Of a stretch of DNA of 52,647 bases, positions 12,640 through 20,379 are shown one piece after another. The translations under genes were made by a program, and so were the position numbers. Within the stretch, counting starts at the first letter, position 1. The number at the start of each line of letters is the position of its first letter. The notes beneath the pieces were generated by a model. That model was not told where the DNA came from. It ran no database searches and saw only the letters and a program-made list of their open reading frames with translations. This stretch comes from a virus: positions 1 through 52,647 of IMG/VR virus record IMGVR_UViG_3300049846_001015; one strand, given 5' to 3'.

Positions 12640-13007
12640 TGGTCGTCAGTCCTCATAAACTGATTCGCGTATTCGACACGCAACCGCTCAAACATGCCGT
12701 CGTGGTCTTGCGGATCGTTTTTCCATCGTGGAATCCAATATTCATCCGCCCACAACGACGAACCATCATGCCAGCACGGCCCGCCGACAAGCCAGCAGTC
12801 TTTGTGCGTCGGGGCGTCGTGTGAATCGCCGTATGGCTTGCGTCGGTGAATCTCGAATCCGCCGTGCGGACGCCGCTGTGAATCCTCCTTAGGCTCAGTA
12901 ATATGCAGATGCAAGCCACCTGCCGCACCGACAACCGACCAAATATGGCACTTGTCGCCAAAGCGAATCGTCAATTCGTATTTCACTTGCAATTTAGGTT
13001 GGCTCAT
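12636..13007 (-). CDS. Hypothetical protein, 123 aa
   Basis: Contains GGFEIHRRKPYGDSHDAP and CWLVGGPCWHDGSSLWADE, a His/Cys/Trp-rich pattern I have seen in small phage proteins without a known function. ATG 13007 follows GGAGGGGGAAGA. The end overlaps the next gene's start. Confidence 0.65.
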   Translation of the reverse strand: MSQPKLQVKYELTIRFGDKCHIWSVVGAAGGLHLHITEPKEDSQRRPHGGFEIHRRKPYGDSHDAPTHKDCWLVGGPCWHDGSSLWADEYWIPRWKNDPQDHDGMFERLRVEYANQFMRTDDQ

Positions 13008-13447
13008 TCTTCCCCCTCCCAATCGACCAGCACTTGACCTTGAGCGTCCAGGCGGACGCGGCAGTAGTTATAAGATGTCGGATACGAGTTTGGCCTTACT
13101 ACTGCAAATGTAGAAGTCCAATCGCTTAAAGCGGCCAACAATGTAGCCGGAAGCCATTCATCACTTCTATTATCCCTCACCTCGCACCGTGGCCGCAGTC
13201 GTGCCATTTCGTCGTTCGGATTCTCGCACCACGTCCAGGTCGGGCGGCGGATGATTACGGGGTAGCAGCACTGTGTTTTTGATACGGTAACCCTTGACAG
13301 CCCCTGCCCAGTTTCGTTCACGATACACTCGCCGAAATTAGCTTGGCGAAAGGCGACACGTTCAATTTCACAAAACGCATCTCGAATCTCTTTCAAAAGT
13401 TCAGGCGTCCCCCACAGCGGGCCGATGAAAACCAATTTCTCGCTCAT
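13004..13447 (-). CDS. Hypothetical protein, 147 aa
   Basis: Soluble alpha/beta protein with a Cys pair (TQCCYPV) and WLPATLLAALSDW. No family is recognised. It is coupled to both neighbours by short overlaps. Confidence 0.6.
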   Translation of the reverse strand: MSEKLVFIGPLWGTPELLKEIRDAFCEIERVAFRQANFGECIVNETGQGLSRVTVSKTQCCYPVIIRRPTWTWCENPNDEMARLRPRCEVRDNRSDEWLPATLLAALSDWTSTFAVVRPNSYPTSYNYCRVRLDAQGQVLVDWEGEE

Positions 13448-13887
13448 TGCTCTCTCCTTTTTATCTCTTCTCTAATCAAATCCACCACGGTTCCAGTGAT
13501 TCCCTTTCTCTCGGAATACGCCAGAGCGTTACGGAGATGAGGGAGCGTCATGTCTTTGGGTCGAAGTTTTTCCCCCGACGCCGTAACCCAGTAACACTCA
13601 TTTTTCCGAACAAGGGATTGAGCTAGTCGCCTTCGGGAGATTTTTTCAAAGGCCAGTTCGCAAGCCAAAAGCTCCCGCTCAAGAGCAAAGTAATCAGAAA
13701 TCTCAAGCTCCGGAGCTTCCGGGGGAATTTCCCCGGTGGTTTCGTCGAGGATTCCGCGTTCCATTGCCTCATCCCAGGTTATTTGTCCTGAGACGAAGCT
13801 GTGCAAATCGTTTTCTTCTTGCAGAGCGCGGTCGATTGCGTCATCAGCGAATTCGCCCACTTGCCGCCTCCGATACGCGAGATTCAT
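13444..13887 (-). CDS. Hypothetical protein, 147 aa
   Basis: Helical and highly charged; IREEIKRREQ at the end. A segment CYWVTASGEKLRPKDMTLPHLRNAL could form a small beta hairpin plus helix as in ArdC-like or other DNA-associated proteins, but this is weak. It overlaps the previous gene by 44 bases. Confidence 0.6.
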   Translation of the reverse strand: MNLAYRRRQVGEFADDAIDRALQEENDLHSFVSGQITWDEAMERGILDETTGEIPPEAPELEISDYFALERELLACELAFEKISRRRLAQSLVRKNECYWVTASGEKLRPKDMTLPHLRNALAYSERKGITGTVVDLIREEIKRREQ

Positions 13888-14170
13888 GCTGCCACTGGTC
13901 GAAATCCACCTCGTTCATACCCTCGGTGCCGTCGAGTTTCAGAACTTTGGCTCGTACCGCCCACTCGAATCGCCCCTTCCAATCGAACCGTCCAAAGATC
14001 CTTGTGATTTTGCCCTTTTTTCCTCTAAAGGAATGGGAAGCGAGGGTCGCGATATCCCCCACCTTGAAGGGGCAGATAGCTTCTGCTTCCGCCTGTACCA
14101 ACAAATTCCGCTCCTCTTTCAAGCGGTCGATTTCGGCGTCGAGTTCTTTGATTCGCTCCAGATTGCTCAT
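13844..14170 (-). CDS. Coiled-coil plus beta-barrel-like protein, 108 aa
   Basis: An N-terminal heptad helix (LERIKELDAEIDRLKEERN) precedes a KOW/SH3-like stretch (FKVGDIATLASHSFRGKKGKI). It may bind nucleic acid or protein. ATG 14170 is 3 bases past the upstream stop. Confidence 0.6.
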   Translation of the reverse strand: MSNLERIKELDAEIDRLKEERNLLVQAEAEAICPFKVGDIATLASHSFRGKKGKITRIFGRFDWKGRFEWAVRAKVLKLDGTEGMNEVDFDQWQHESRVSEAASGRIR

Positions 14171-14172
14171 CC

Positions 14173-14553
14173 TTATTCTCCTTTGATTCCCGCTTCGTCA
14201 AGAACATCCAAAATCTTCGAAACCACGCTGGGAGGGAGATTTCGCAGTCGAAAGCTCTTCGACTGAAAGAGCCGGCTTTGCAACTCGAAGAAGTTATCCC
14301 CCTCCAGCATCTTTTGTCGATAGTTTTCCTCGGAGGGATAGATATCGAATCCCACTTGATTCATTCGAGCGTTAAGCCCTTCGGCGTGATGACTCTCCCC
14401 ATTGGTCAGGAGAAAAGCGTGATCCATCCAACCAAGCTTAAAGTAACCGTATTTCCTTCCGACAGCGGAGATCTCGACATACCGAGGATTTCCCCCAAAC
14501 CGGCGTTGGGGAGCCATGTAAACTTTGTCGCCGACTTTCAGATTTTTGAACAT
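14173..14553 (-). CDS. SH3-like phage protein, 126 aa
   Basis: It begins FKNLKVGDKVYM then RFGGNPRYVEISAVGRKYGYFKLG, a beta-barrel start common in small phage proteins. The tail is helical. ATG 14553 has GGGAG 3 bases upstream; the longer frame lacks a site. Confidence 0.65.
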   Translation of the reverse strand: MFKNLKVGDKVYMAPQRRFGGNPRYVEISAVGRKYGYFKLGWMDHAFLLTNGESHHAEGLNARMNQVGFDIYPSEENYRQKMLEGDNFFELQSRLFQSKSFRLRNLPPSVVSKILDVLDEAGIKGE

Positions 14554-14567
14554 AGCTCCCTTTCGGG

Positions 14568-14867
14568 TCAATTTGACCAGTCCACTTTTTTGTACGCGGA
14601 GTTCCGATGGTGATTCACACGCCCCTCATCTCGGTCAAAGGTTTTTACGAAGGTATGCTTCGCTTCTCCCCGTTTTTTGCGGGGCTGCCATTCCTCTAAG
14701 CACGTCCAGACGTTTCCAAGGCAGGCGTCGATAGCAACCCAGGCAACGTCTTTTATCTTGAACGATCTTTTCAGGTAGCGAGCGCACTTTTCAGCTTTCG
14801 AGTAGGAGTCCGTTTCGACATGGACCCAATAGTTGTGTTTTGTAACCAGTTGCACTCGAAATTCCAT
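14568..14867 (-). CDS. Hypothetical protein, 99 aa
   Basis: ATG 14867 is chosen because GGGAG lies 5 bases upstream. The product is a small alpha/beta protein with many Lys and Trp (SYSKAEKCARYLKRSFK). First gene after the promoter-operator at 14898-14925, so it probably heads a transcript. Confidence 0.6.
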   Translation of the reverse strand: MEFRVQLVTKHNYWVHVETDSYSKAEKCARYLKRSFKIKDVAWVAIDACLGNVWTCLEEWQPRKKRGEAKHTFVKTFDRDEGRVNHHRNSAYKKVDWSN

Positions 14868-14897
14868 CTCAACTCCCACAAAAACATTCAACGACGA

Positions 14898-14925
14898 ATG
14901 ATACTCTTAATGTATTAAGAGTCAA
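14898..14925 (-). promoter_or_regulatory. Promoter with embedded palindromic operator
   Basis: Minus-strand TTGACT, 16 bases, TATCAT is a near-consensus sigma70-like promoter. Its spacer and edges form the perfect palindrome ACTCTTAAT-GT-ATTAAGAGT (14903-14922). A repressor or activator bound there would block or reshape RNA polymerase binding. The start site should be near 14891, about 24 bases before the 14867 ATG. Confidence 0.65.
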
Positions 14926-14940
14926 GAGAGAATCCGAAAT

Positions 14941-15165
14941 TTACTCGCCATCTTCTCCGGTTCCGTCGCAATTAGGGCAAATTCCCTTACCGCTGCATTC
15001 CTGGCAATTTCCAGTTCCGTGACAAAAAACGCAATGGGGAACCTTCTCTAAGACGGGTTCCGCCAATTGTCTCAAAGTCAGAAGATTTTTACGTTCGGCG
15101 GAGCGGGGCTTGGACTTTTCCAACATCTTATCGAGAGTTTCGAAGAACAATTTTTTCGTGGTCAT
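14941..15165 (-). CDS. DnaJ-like zinc-finger small protein, 74 aa
   Basis: The C-terminal third reads CVFCHGTGNCQECSGKG and ends CPNCDGTG, that is CxxCxGxG repeats as in the DnaJ/HSP40 zinc domain. The N-terminus is a basic helix. No J domain is present. Possibly a metal-binding partner or a decoy for the host chaperone, by inference only. Confidence 0.7.
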   Translation of the reverse strand: MTTKKLFFETLDKMLEKSKPRSAERKNLLTLRQLAEPVLEKVPHCVFCHGTGNCQECSGKGICPNCDGTGEDGE

Positions 15166-15359
15166 TTTACGTCCTTTCTTTGTGGTTTTCGTCGAGACTG
15201 GTCATCGCGTGAAGATTCGATAGCTCGCCCTTGCCGGGCGGCGCGGGATCTGGCTCTTTCGCGACTCTCCGGATCTCCAGCATCATAAGTGTAACAAGTT
15301 CCCTCCGGACCCCAGCGGAAGCCCCGCCGTCCGCCCGAACTACAGGGTTGTACTGGCAT
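15162..15359 (-). CDS. Small basic phage protein, 65 aa
   Basis: PVQPCSSGGRRGFRWG, then CYTY and SRERARSRAARQGRAIE match a widespread small phage protein type of unknown function, often located near head or accessory genes. ATG 15359 has GGAG 7 bases upstream. Confidence 0.65.
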   Translation of the reverse strand: MPVQPCSSGGRRGFRWGPEGTCYTYDAGDPESRERARSRAARQGRAIESSRDDQSRRKPQRKDVK

Positions 15360-15723
15360 CTGCATTCTCCAGGATAGGTTCCAGGTAAGGAGGAGAGTAG
15401 GTCGGGGGTTTGATCCATTTTCCCCCCTCGTCCCGGTGCCCTCCGACTTTGCTCATGTTCGAACGATGGATTTCATCGAAAATCTGGTCGGTTGGCAAGC
15501 CGCAGCTTACCGCCGTCCCGAGAACGACGTACATCAAATCCCCGAGGGCGTCCGCCACTTCCACGATATCGTGGTTGTCGAAAGCTTCTTGAAGTTCTTC
15601 AAGCTCCTCCTTGATAAGCCGAACGCGGAGTTGCACCGTTTGAGAATCCGGAATTCCGGGTCGTTCCCGGACAACCAGCCCGAAAGTCTCATGGAATTCC
15701 TTAACCATTTCTTGTTCGCGCAT
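15340..15723 (-). CDS. MazG/PRA-PH-like nucleotide pyrophosphohydrolase, 127 aa
   Basis: Residues 25-100 show the all-alpha NTP-PPase pattern: LRVRLIKEELEELQEAF (E-x2-E), then ADALGDLMYVVLG (the E/D-x2-D motif), ending in EIHRSNMSKV. The enzymes hydrolyse (d)NTPs to monophosphates and pyrophosphate. Phage versions may adjust nucleotide pools or alarmone levels. AGGAG lies 6 bases before ATG 15723. Confidence 0.8.
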   Translation of the reverse strand: MREQEMVKEFHETFGLVVRERPGIPDSQTVQLRVRLIKEELEELQEAFDNHDIVEVADALGDLMYVVLGTAVSCGLPTDQIFDEIHRSNMSKVGGHRDEGGKWIKPPTYSPPYLEPILENADASTTL

Positions 15724-16255
15724 CGAATACTCCTAAAAACTTGCCTTTTGAGTGTTCTGGGATGAGAGTTTCCGGCTGGGGGAAGTTGAACGGCTCCTTA
15801 GTAAGATCCAAAGCCCTGTATCCGGCAGACGGCTTATCCATCCGTTTCGAGTTGTCCGCTCCCGGATAAGTGGTGGAAATGAACCAGTCGCACCGAGTTT
15901 TCCGCAAAACTTGCAGAATCATCTCGTTTGGAAGATGGATAAAGACATCTCTTGCAACGACGATCTCTGCGGTAAATTGACGCACATCCAGAATGTTAGA
16001 CTCGGTGCAATCATAAGCTTCCCATGAAGGATGGGATTTGATATCAAAACCTCGATATTGCGCACCGGATTGAAAGAGGGCATGGCGGGCAAAGTTCAGA
16101 TCTCCACAGCCCAATTCGATTATGACAGAGGGATTCTTCTCTTTGAGAATAGCGGGAAGTCGGGCAATAACTTCCTGCATATTGCAAACTTTCGACCCGG
16201 CCCCGCAGCGAGTTTCGTCCCCACCCCCGAACCAATCAGTCGGAAACTTTTCCAT
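15701..16255 (-). CDS. Class I SAM-dependent methyltransferase, 184 aa
   Basis: Motif I IIELGCGDLNFARH (residues 45-58), the acidic residue YRGFDIKSH after strand 2, and VVARDVFIHL (motif IV region) identify a Rossmann methyltransferase. The substrate is unknown. Its place next to two glycosyltransferases suggests sugar or cell-surface chemistry rather than DNA. Confidence 0.75.
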   Translation of the reverse strand: MEKFPTDWFGGGDETRCGAGSKVCNMQEVIARLPAILKEKNPSVIIELGCGDLNFARHALFQSGAQYRGFDIKSHPSWEAYDCTESNILDVRQFTAEIVVARDVFIHLPNEMILQVLRKTRCDWFISTTYPGADNSKRMDKPSAGYRALDLTKEPFNFPQPETLIPEHSKGKFLGVFDARTRNG

Positions 16256-16946
16256 GTTTTTCCTTCAACTTCTTGAAAATCACGCCTTTCGGATGCCGAT
16301 TAGACCCCCTAATCGGGGATCTCTTACGGTAGATGTAGATGGGATCTTGGATATTCGCGATTTCGCTCGACGATAGGACTTTCAAGAGCGGGAACATCAA
16401 AGCCACGTCGGTACACACTCTCAGCCACTTGTTGTCCAATACAAAGTGAGATTCCTTGAGATGCGGCAACAGAGAAGTATGGAAAGTTCGGAGAGGGGGA
16501 GCTTTGAAGTTCTTATCTTCCAGAAAGGAATTGTCGTCTATTTGCTCAGGAGTGTACCATCGAGGATGCCCGCCTCCGATTCCCTTATGACGCGCCCACC
16601 CTCCCAGTGTCATTTTGAATCCCTGTTCATAGTAAGGAGCTACGATGGAAAAGGCATCTCTCCTCAGATAATCGTCGAGATCCAGTTGAACGGCAACGCC
16701 GGGTCCGGAAATTTCTTGAATCAAATCCCAGCGAGACTTAGCCGCGCCTAGATTGGCTTTTGTCCGGGAAGCATGAATTCGGGGATCTTCTTTAGCCAAT
16801 CTCTCAAGTTTCCCAAACGTGGCGTCGGAAGATCCGTCATCCCGGACAAAGGCTTCCCATTCCTCTGTCTGGGAGTACAAAGAACTGTACCAGTCATCGA
16901 CGAATTTCTCACAGTTTAACCCGCAAGAAATTACGAAGAATTTCAT
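16236..16946 (-). CDS. Family 2-like glycosyltransferase, 236 aa
   Basis: GT-A fold start VISCGLNCEKFVDDWYSSL, the nucleotide-sugar motif VRDDGSSDAT near residue 35, and LDLDDYL in place of D-x-D near 92. It transfers a sugar from an NDP-sugar to an unknown acceptor. ATG 16946 has GAGGA upstream. Confidence 0.8.
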   Translation of the reverse strand: MKFFVISCGLNCEKFVDDWYSSLYSQTEEWEAFVRDDGSSDATFGKLERLAKEDPRIHASRTKANLGAAKSRWDLIQEISGPGVAVQLDLDDYLRRDAFSIVAPYYEQGFKMTLGGWARHKGIGGGHPRWYTPEQIDDNSFLEDKNFKAPPLRTFHTSLLPHLKESHFVLDNKWLRVCTDVALMFPLLKVLSSSEIANIQDPIYIYRKRSPIRGSNRHPKGVIFKKLKEKHGKVSD

Positions 16947-17605
16947 CGAAAGTCCTCTAGGTTAAGAGAGATTCGGTGACCCATCGGCTTCTTAGTGAAG
17001 ATGTTGGAGTCGTGGATTACCTGGAGACCGCCGATTTTTGGTATCCTAATCTGCTTAGAGAACAGCTTACAAATTGCGGCGTGAGAGGCTGAATAGCAAT
17101 GCCGCTGCCGAGTAGAATGAATCACCGAAACAAACTGGGAATTGTTCAGGGGCCGAAGGACTTTGCGGAATTCTCCAGTCTGGATATCTATCTGCGCGGT
17201 ATCCCAATCAACCAAAACTGGATGGGGCTTCTTAACGAAATCCGCTTTTCTCCGGAGACCTGTCCAAGTTTCGTAGAGAGTTTTCACGAAATCCCGACAA
17301 AGCATATCGTCACTGTCCATCCGGGTAGTGATCGAACCCTCAGGAAATTCGTAATCCTGGATGGGACTGAAAGAGACTTCGGCAAATTCTTTCAGATACC
17401 GAAGGATTTCCAGGGAGGTGTCTTTGTGGCAAGCAAAAACGGCGATAAAATCCTTGCGGGTTTGTTTCTCCAGAGAGGGTCTCATGTACTCTCGAACAAG
17501 GGAGAGTCGGCGGTTTACCCATTCCTCGTTCAACCAGAGCGCCTTAGCGGCCTGAACCCTATCCGTTGGGATAGAGTTGAAACGAGTTAGGATGTAATGC
17601 GACAC
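16943..17605 (-). CDS. Rhamnosyltransferase-like glycosyltransferase, 220 aa
   Basis: HYILTRFNSIP at the N-terminus, WVNRRLSLVREYMRPSLEKQ, and ITTRMDSDDMLCRDFV near residue 95 (D-x-D-D) fit the putative rhamnosyl transferase family (GT-A fold). It starts at GTG 17605, overlapping the upstream TAG. Confidence 0.75.
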   Translation of the reverse strand: MSHYILTRFNSIPTDRVQAAKALWLNEEWVNRRLSLVREYMRPSLEKQTRKDFIAVFACHKDTSLEILRYLKEFAEVSFSPIQDYEFPEGSITTRMDSDDMLCRDFVKTLYETWTGLRRKADFVKKPHPVLVDWDTAQIDIQTGEFRKVLRPLNNSQFVSVIHSTRQRHCYSASHAAICKLFSKQIRIPKIGGLQVIHDSNIFTKKPMGHRISLNLEDFR

Positions 17606-17880
17606 TAGATTTTCTCTAACTCGAAAACATGCCGAACGAAGTGAGAAATTTGGACCGTTCCGAGAAACTTTCGAATGTGGTAGTTTTGTTGAGGCACCGG
17701 ATTTCCCGTCCCCAAAACCTCGAAAACTCGGAGATCGCTGGGAACCGCCTCGGAATCAACCATAGCCCAAAGTACCAACTTCCCCCGCTGTTCTCCGACG
17801 CTGAGAATTTGAGCGCCGGGGGGAAAATGAATTGTCTGAACGTCGGTTACTTCTAGTTCGTACTTCCAAATCTTCGTCAT
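17605..17880 (-). CDS. DUF7352-like small protein, 91 aa
   Basis: TKIWKYELEVTDVQTI, ILSVGEQRGKLVLWAMVD and VFEVLGTGNPVP match a common small phage protein with an all-beta fold and unknown role (I recall it as DUF7352). Confidence 0.7.
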   Translation of the reverse strand: MTKIWKYELEVTDVQTIHFPPGAQILSVGEQRGKLVLWAMVDSEAVPSDLRVFEVLGTGNPVPQQNYHIRKFLGTVQISHFVRHVFELEKI

Positions 17881-17881
17881 C

Positions 17882-18292
17882 CTATCCCTTTCGATAGTAC
17901 CGTTTTTCCTCGACGGGTTGATTGGCCTCTTCGTTGATTCGCTTTTTCATGGAATGCCGGAGAGAGTTGAAAAAGACGATCATCTTAGAGCGGAACGCGA
18001 TTCCCTCAGCCGGGAGGTTATTGTCGTGGCCGATTCGGATTTCGTTCTCCAAATCCCAGAGAACTTTGTTGATAGCCAGGATGGAGAGGGTGTTTTTATC
18101 GAGCGGGAAATTGACCGCCTCCCCCTGTTCCAGTTCGATGTTTCGAATGACGTTGATTGAAAGCCGGTCCCAAAACTCGCCCTGAGTGACCTCCCGAGCG
18201 GCCCGGATCAACTTGGGCTCTTGTTGCGCAGCTTCTTCGGGAATCGGCGGAAGCTCGGCTTGATCGGACGTGACCGTTACTTTGTTAGACAT
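17882..18292 (-). CDS. Hypothetical protein, 136 aa
   Basis: ATG 18292 has AGGAG 6 bases upstream. Acidic disordered N-terminus, helical middle (LAINKVLWDLENEIRIG), basic C-terminus (EEKRYYRKG). Unknown function. Confidence 0.65.
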   Translation of the reverse strand: MSNKVTVTSDQAELPPIPEEAAQQEPKLIRAAREVTQGEFWDRLSINVIRNIELEQGEAVNFPLDKNTLSILAINKVLWDLENEIRIGHDNNLPAEGIAFRSKMIVFFNSLRHSMKKRINEEANQPVEEKRYYRKG

Positions 18293-18545
18293 GCACTTCT
18301 CCTGCGGCACAGATCCGCGTAATGGTATTGAGATTGATTGTCCGGTAGGCGGCTTTCTCCATATCGAAAACCGTGACCAAATCGTAGTCAGCCGGGTTGT
18401 AAGCCATGCCCACACCCTTCACCCCCTTCTTAACCTGTCGGCGGCAAAGCATTCGTCGCTCAGTTCCGTCCTTCTTTGTGAAGGTGACGCAGAAAACTCG
18501 CCCACCTTGGGCCGAGATCAACTTCTTGGCTTCTTCTTTATCCAT
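18285..18545 (-). CDS. SH3-like beta-barrel phage protein, 86 aa
   Basis: ISAQGGRVFCVTFTKKDGTE, RRMLCRRQVKKGVKG and YDLVTVFDMEKAAYRTINL follow a pattern I know from many phages, described there as SH3 beta-barrel fold-containing. Role unknown. ATG 18545 has GGAG 7 bases upstream. Confidence 0.75.
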   Translation of the reverse strand: MDKEEAKKLISAQGGRVFCVTFTKKDGTERRMLCRRQVKKGVKGVGMAYNPADYDLVTVFDMEKAAYRTINLNTITRICAAGEVHV

Positions 18546-18693
18546 CTTGAATCTCCAAATCTTCTCCTCGGCGGACTGCGGAAAGAACTCGAACAAGCGA
18601 TAGAGCTAGCTCCTGAGAGAGTGACTCCGCTTCCGAGGAGTTCACCAAAACTTCCAAGAGTTGCACCAAATTTTTCCTAGGGACTTTAGCCAT
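18538..18693 (-). CDS. Small helical protein, 51 aa
   Basis: ATG 18693; the TAA overlaps the start of the next gene, whose ribosome binding site lies in its 3' end. Leucine-rich amphipathic helices (VQLLEVLVNSSEAESLSQEL). No family is recognised. Confidence 0.5.
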   Translation of the reverse strand: MAKVPRKNLVQLLEVLVNSSEAESLSQELALSLVRVLSAVRRGEDLEIQDG

Positions 18694-18708
18694 AATCCTT
18701 CCGTCCTG

Positions 18709-18996
18709 TTACCGAGAAAATTTCGGAAGGGCGAAAGAAACCTTTAGTTTTTCCAGCTTCGCCAGACTCTTTTTGAGAGACCGGATCTTAGCCAGTCTCC
18801 GCTTCTCCACGTCGGCGAGTGCTTCGGATTCGGTCAAAAAGAAATCTTTGCCGATCCGATGGTACTGGTCGAAACAACCGGGGAGACGGATAACAACGAA
18901 AGTGCTATCTGACGGAGTGGGAGTGTACTCCAACGCCTCGATTAGCCCTTTAGTTAAAGAGTATCTTGTCCGATAACCGATTTTGGGTTCGCCCAT
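18709..18996 (-). CDS. Hypothetical protein, 95 aa
   Basis: A beta-rich first half (STFVVIRLPGCFDQYHRIG) and a long basic C-terminal helix. Unknown family. ATG 18996 has GGAGGA upstream. Confidence 0.6.
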   Translation of the reverse strand: MGEPKIGYRTRYSLTKGLIEALEYTPTPSDSTFVVIRLPGCFDQYHRIGKDFFLTESEALADVEKRRLAKIRSLKKSLAKLEKLKVSFALPKFSR

Positions 18997-19037
18997 AAAT
19001 CCTCCAGTGACTCATCTTATTCCCCACCCTCGGAGAA

Positions 19038-19319
19038 TCAAGTGGCTCCGTTGAACTTTCGCATCAATTTTTCAACGTCTTGCCATTCCGCACGATCATT
19101 GAAGATCCAAACCGGCCCCTCGAAATTGAAGAGGCTTTTGATTAAGAGCTTCATTCGAACAATCTCGAACCAGAAATGCTCGTAGTCGAAACTGCTCTTG
19201 CGCAGGGCCGAGTAAATGTCCCACCGAACCGCTTTTTCGGAACTCGGCGGGACAATTTTTCCGTCCTTGTCTCGGGCGGAAGCGCCGCGAGTCCACGTCT
19301 TTTCATTCAGTCTTAGCAT
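19038..19319 (-). CDS. DUF6197-like small protein, 93 aa
   Basis: The N-terminus WTRGASARDKDGKIVPPSSEKAVRWD, followed by a short helix, is the pattern I recall for DUF6197 in phages and actinobacteria. The second half differs. Function unknown. Confidence 0.55.
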   Translation of the reverse strand: MLRLNEKTWTRGASARDKDGKIVPPSSEKAVRWDIYSALRKSSFDYEHFWFEIVRMKLLIKSLFNFEGPVWIFNDRAEWQDVEKLMRKFNGAT

Positions 19320-20379
19320 TCTTCATCACCTCGGCTACTTTCTTCCAGACTCCGGCCAAATAGGCAGGGTCGTTGTAAAGTTTGTCCTTGAAATCACCTT
19401 GAACACGAAACGATTCGTCACCAAACTTCCATCCGGAATCGTCCTTAAAGAGAAGCCCGCTATCTCGGGCGTCCTTAAACACGGAACCGGCGTTATCGAC
19501 TTCTCCTTGACGGAGCTTGTCTGTATCAATGATCGCCATCTCAAACGTGAAATTACGCTTGGGCGGCGCAGTTTTGTTCTTCTGCGTGATGCCCTTGAAA
19601 GTCGCCATGCCGTAGGACTTTTCGGCGTCACTCTCCACCTTAGCCGGGCTCATCCGGAGAATGGTGGAAGAGTACATCAACTGCGCTTTTCCTCCGGGAA
19701 TTACGTTGGGATCTCCATACATTACCCCGATTTTCTCCCGCAGTTGGTTGATCGCAATGAGGGTGGGAATTTTCCAAGGAGTGTCCTTCAATTTCGACTC
19801 AATCGAAATCCGGGTGCTCGTCCATCGCCGGTAGCCGTCGTTGAGAATTCGAGCGCGGTCTCCCATGTAAGAGTCCGACGCTGATTGCTCCAAGACCTTC
19901 AAACTAGCGGTGCTCTCCAAGCTGTCGATAATGATTAACCCGAACTCGCCGGAGAGTAGGGCGTTATTAACGACATCCACCATAGCATGTCCGTCCGACA
20001 AGCCGACGATCTCATTCCCCGGCCTTTCTATGTCAAATCCATGCTTCTCTGCCCATACCGAATCCATAGAGAATTCTTGGTCACAGATCAAAACAGGCAT
20101 CGGATTGGAATACGATAAGTCCAATTCTCCGGTGTCCCAATTGATCTTGTTAGCTTCTGCGGCAGATTTCAAAACAATTGTACTTTTCCCAGTTGATTCA
20201 TACCCCACAATGAGATGGAATTTGCCGGTTGCCCACCCGCCCCCGGTAGCTCGGTCGAGCGCGTAAATACCCGTTGAAAGTCTCCCGGGAGTAGACGCCC
20301 CGAAGCTAACTTTGTCTCCGAAAGCTTTTTTGACAGATTCTCGCCAGTTCCCAACTTCGTCAGTTTGATCTTTTACCAT
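19303..20379 (-). CDS. RecA/UvsX-like recombinase, 358 aa
   Basis: Walker A GYESTGKST at residues 59-67, and Walker B LIIIDS at 148-153 after a conserved SDGHAMVDVV. An L1/L2-like region carries ILNDGYRRW and LIAINQLREKIGVMYG, then PGGKAQLMYSS (a RecA-type GG-K-A motif). The C-terminal domain is small. It would form ATP-dependent filaments on ssDNA and promote strand exchange in phage recombination and repair. ATG 20379 has AGGA 6 bases upstream. Confidence 0.88.
   Translation of the reverse strand: MVKDQTDEVGNWRESVKKAFGDKVSFGASTPGRLSTGIYALDRATGGGWATGKFHLIVGYESTGKSTIVLKSAAEANKINWDTGELDLSYSNPMPVLICDQEFSMDSVWAEKHGFDIERPGNEIVGLSDGHAMVDVVNNALLSGEFGLIIIDSLESTASLKVLEQSASDSYMGDRARILNDGYRRWTSTRISIESKLKDTPWKIPTLIAINQLREKIGVMYGDPNVIPGGKAQLMYSSTILRMSPAKVESDAEKSYGMATFKGITQKNKTAPPKRNFTFEMAIIDTDKLRQGEVDNAGSVFKDARDSGLLFKDDSGWKFGDESFRVQGDFKDKLYNDPAYLAGVWKKVAEVMKNAKTE

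Noticed and set aside
18300-18330. Third copy of the AATACCATTA leader motif seen near 7700 and 35435
   Set aside because: It lies inside the coding region of the SH3-like gene (codons for LNTIT), as does a similar string near 32615, so it is not a leader element. With only two true copies the motif is not a strong case.
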